Origin: DAITAZ01 sp036824045 | GTDB taxonomy: Bacteria > Pseudomonadota > Gammaproteobacteria > Burkholderiales > Rhodocyclaceae | Direction: 5' to 3' | Assembly (NCBI GenBank): GCA_036824045.1 | Contig: DAITAZ010000003.1 | Span: 62,001-126,000 of the forward strand | Length of the DNA: 64,000 nt | Part shown: positions 62,876 through 64,000 of the stretch, piece after piece | Layout of the letters: each line of letters begins with the position of its first letter | How positions within the stretch are numbered: position 1 is the first letter of the stretch | Notes under the pieces: model-generated | Databases searched by the model: none | What the model saw: the letters and a program-made list of their open reading frames with translations, nothing else | Told to the model about the DNA's origin: nothing | Program-made: the position numbers and the translations under genes

Positions 62876-62973
62876 CGCAGTTGCGGGTGGCTTTGTGGTA
62901 TCGTCCTGAGGGTTTCGTGATCCAACCCCGTTCTAGACTTTCATAGAGTCAGCCCCGGGACAGGGGCGTGCGC

Positions 62974-63912
62974 ATGTCTTTCTTCTCCCTGCTTTTTGCT
63001 TTCTTTATCGAGCAAGTACATCCCCTGCCGGTGGGCACGGTGGTGTGGCGGCCCCTGCGTAGTTATGCGAGCGTGTGGGAAAATCTGTTCAATGATGGTG
63101 ATCCCCGTCACGGAGCCATTGCCTGGTGGGTGGCCGTGTCGCTCCCGGTGCTGGCAAGCCTACTGGTCTACTACCTCTTTCTGGCTTGGAATCCCTTGCT
63201 TGCCTTTGGCCTGAATGTGGTTGTGCTTTACCTGACCACGGGGTTCCGTCAGTTCAGCCACCATTTCAGCGCGATTCTCGAAGCGTTGCGTGGTGAAGAT
63301 TTGCCGCTCGCGCGAGAGCGTCTTCGCGAATGGCGAGGTGGCCAGACGGACCTTTTGTCGTCCGAGGAGGTCGCCCGACTGACCATTGAAGAGGCCATAC
63401 TGGCGTGTCATCGTCACGTTTTCGGGGTGGCGTTCTTGTTTGTCCTGCTGCCCGGACCTAGCGGAGCGGTGTTATATCGCGTGGCCGACTTCCTTGCCCG
63501 GCGCTGGGGATCGCGACGAGACCCGGAGTTTGGTCAGTTCGGTGAGTTTGCTCGGCGCGCCTTTGCGGTGCTGGACTGGGTGCCCGTGCGTTTGACTGCA
63601 CTTTCGTTTGCGGTGGTAGGAAACTTCGAGGACGCGGTGCACTGCTGGCGGGAGCAGGCCCGGGAATGGCCGGAAAAGCCTTCAGGTATACTCTTGGCCA
63701 GTGGCGCCGGTGCGTTGGGCGTGCGTCTGGGAGCGCCGGTGCGTGATGGCATGGACGTGCTGGACCGCCCGGAGCTTGGTACGGGCGTGGAAGCCGGCGC
63801 CGACATCATGGAAAGTGCAGTGGGCCTGGTGTGGCGCACCCTGCTGATGTGCATGTTGTTGTTGGGCCTGATGGGTTTGGCCAACTGGGTTGGCCAGTTG
63901 GTGCAGGCTTAG
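62974..63912 (+). CDS. CobD/CbiB-like membrane protein
   Basis: The 312-residue protein has about four membrane helices and an N-terminal half resembling CobD/CbiB adenosylcobinamide-phosphate synthase and AmpE. It shows SFFSLLFAFFIEQVHP, then WNPLLAFGLNVVVLYLTTGFRQFSHHF, and LTIEEAILACHRHVFGVAFLF. No other cobalamin genes are in the window, and this branch in betaproteobacteria may have a different role. The ATG at 62974 has AGGGG seven bases upstream, better than GTG 62968. Confidence 0.75.
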   Translation: MSFFSLLFAFFIEQVHPLPVGTVVWRPLRSYASVWENLFNDGDPRHGAIAWWVAVSLPVLASLLVYYLFLAWNPLLAFGLNVVVLYLTTGFRQFSHHFSAILEALRGEDLPLARERLREWRGGQTDLLSSEEVARLTIEEAILACHRHVFGVAFLFVLLPGPSGAVLYRVADFLARRWGSRRDPEFGQFGEFARRAFAVLDWVPVRLTALSFAVVGNFEDAVHCWREQAREWPEKPSGILLASGAGALGVRLGAPVRDGMDVLDRPELGTGVEAGADIMESAVGLVWRTLLMCMLLLGLMGLANWVGQLVQA

Positions 63913-64000
63913 TCCGGGTGGCAGTGGCATCGGGAATGGCCTGATATTTGAGAGGTGACTCGCACATGGTTGTCGCTCCCGCTTGCGGGAGTCCTGAACC
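63913..64000. other. Window end with CTCCCGC hairpin
   Basis: CTCCCGC and GCGGGAG pair over a short loop at 63976-63991. The window ends before any T tract, so its role is undecided. No gene is supported. Confidence 0.35.

Overview
The window is a GC-rich, densely coding chromosomal segment from a betaproteobacterium, most likely Rhodocyclales-like. The grounds are the map-glnD cluster divergent from rpsB-tsf-pyrH-frr-uppS-cdsA-dxr-rseP-bamA-skp-lpxD-fabZ-lpxA-lpxB-rnhB, a class I polyhydroxyalkanoate (PHA) locus with phaC, two phaB genes and phaR, an earP-efp pair whose EF-P carries arginine at position 32, and lexA-imuA-imuB. The genus is an inference and was not tested. No rRNA, CRISPR array, prophage or insertion sequence was found. 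It reads as core chromosome.

Layout. 1-438 is the C-terminal end of an acetoacetyl-CoA synthetase. 439-950 has no clear gene on the plus strand but holds a candidate minus-strand transcription unit with a strong terminator. tRNA-Gly(GCC) and tRNA-Cys(GCA) follow, then a ZIP metal transporter. 2300-6402 is the PHA locus phaC-phaB-phaB-phaR. 6517-10211 holds rimO, a patatin-like hydrolase and an FAD-linked D-2-hydroxyacid dehydrogenase. 10233-16126 is a minus-strand operon map-glnD-deacetylase-nnr. 16346-31727 is the long envelope and translation superoperon. 31721-35026 is the divergent ppsR/ppsA pair. 35289-38001 is a periplasmic binding protein next to a hybrid histidine kinase. 38261-46688 holds tRNA-Lys(CTT), lysS, rarA, serS, a truncated globin, a 3-hydroxyacyl-CoA dehydrogenase, and an overlapping trio of dusC, a TrmB-like methyltransferase and a cysteine-cluster protein. 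46851-49740 is the SOS mutagenesis operon lexA-imuA-imuB on the minus strand. 49999-53096 holds a HugZ-like protein, an endonuclease/phosphatase-fold protein and a B12-binding radical SAM protein, all minus. 53222-63912 holds earP-efp, a MazG-like pyrophosphohydrolase, an unknown protein, an orphan ParA ATPase, argF-argG, ppnP, a tiny membrane peptide, yajQ, a glutamine amidotransferase, a CoA-type Nudix hydrolase, a TerC protein and a CobD/CbiB-like membrane protein.

How the genes work together. Acetoacetyl-CoA synthetase, two NADPH acetoacetyl-CoA reductases, PHA synthase, PhaR and a distant 3-hydroxybutyryl-CoA dehydrogenase describe PHB storage and recycling; no phaA thiolase lies in the window. 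The superoperon couples ribosome components (S2, EF-Ts, RRF) and UMP kinase to isoprenoid carriers, phospholipid, outer-membrane protein assembly and lipid A. PpsA and its regulator PpsR set gluconeogenic flux from pyruvate. ImuA/ImuB under LexA form the error-prone SOS module, but dnaE2 is not adjacent.

The most interesting items for a second look are the minus-strand RNA or small-ORF unit upstream of tRNA-Gly, the binding-protein/hybrid-kinase pair with no output regulator, the divergent TrmB-like protein in the dusC trio, the orphan ParA with its unknown convergent neighbour, and the inverted repeat wrapped around the lexA SOS box. None of these amounts to a proven new system from sequence alone.
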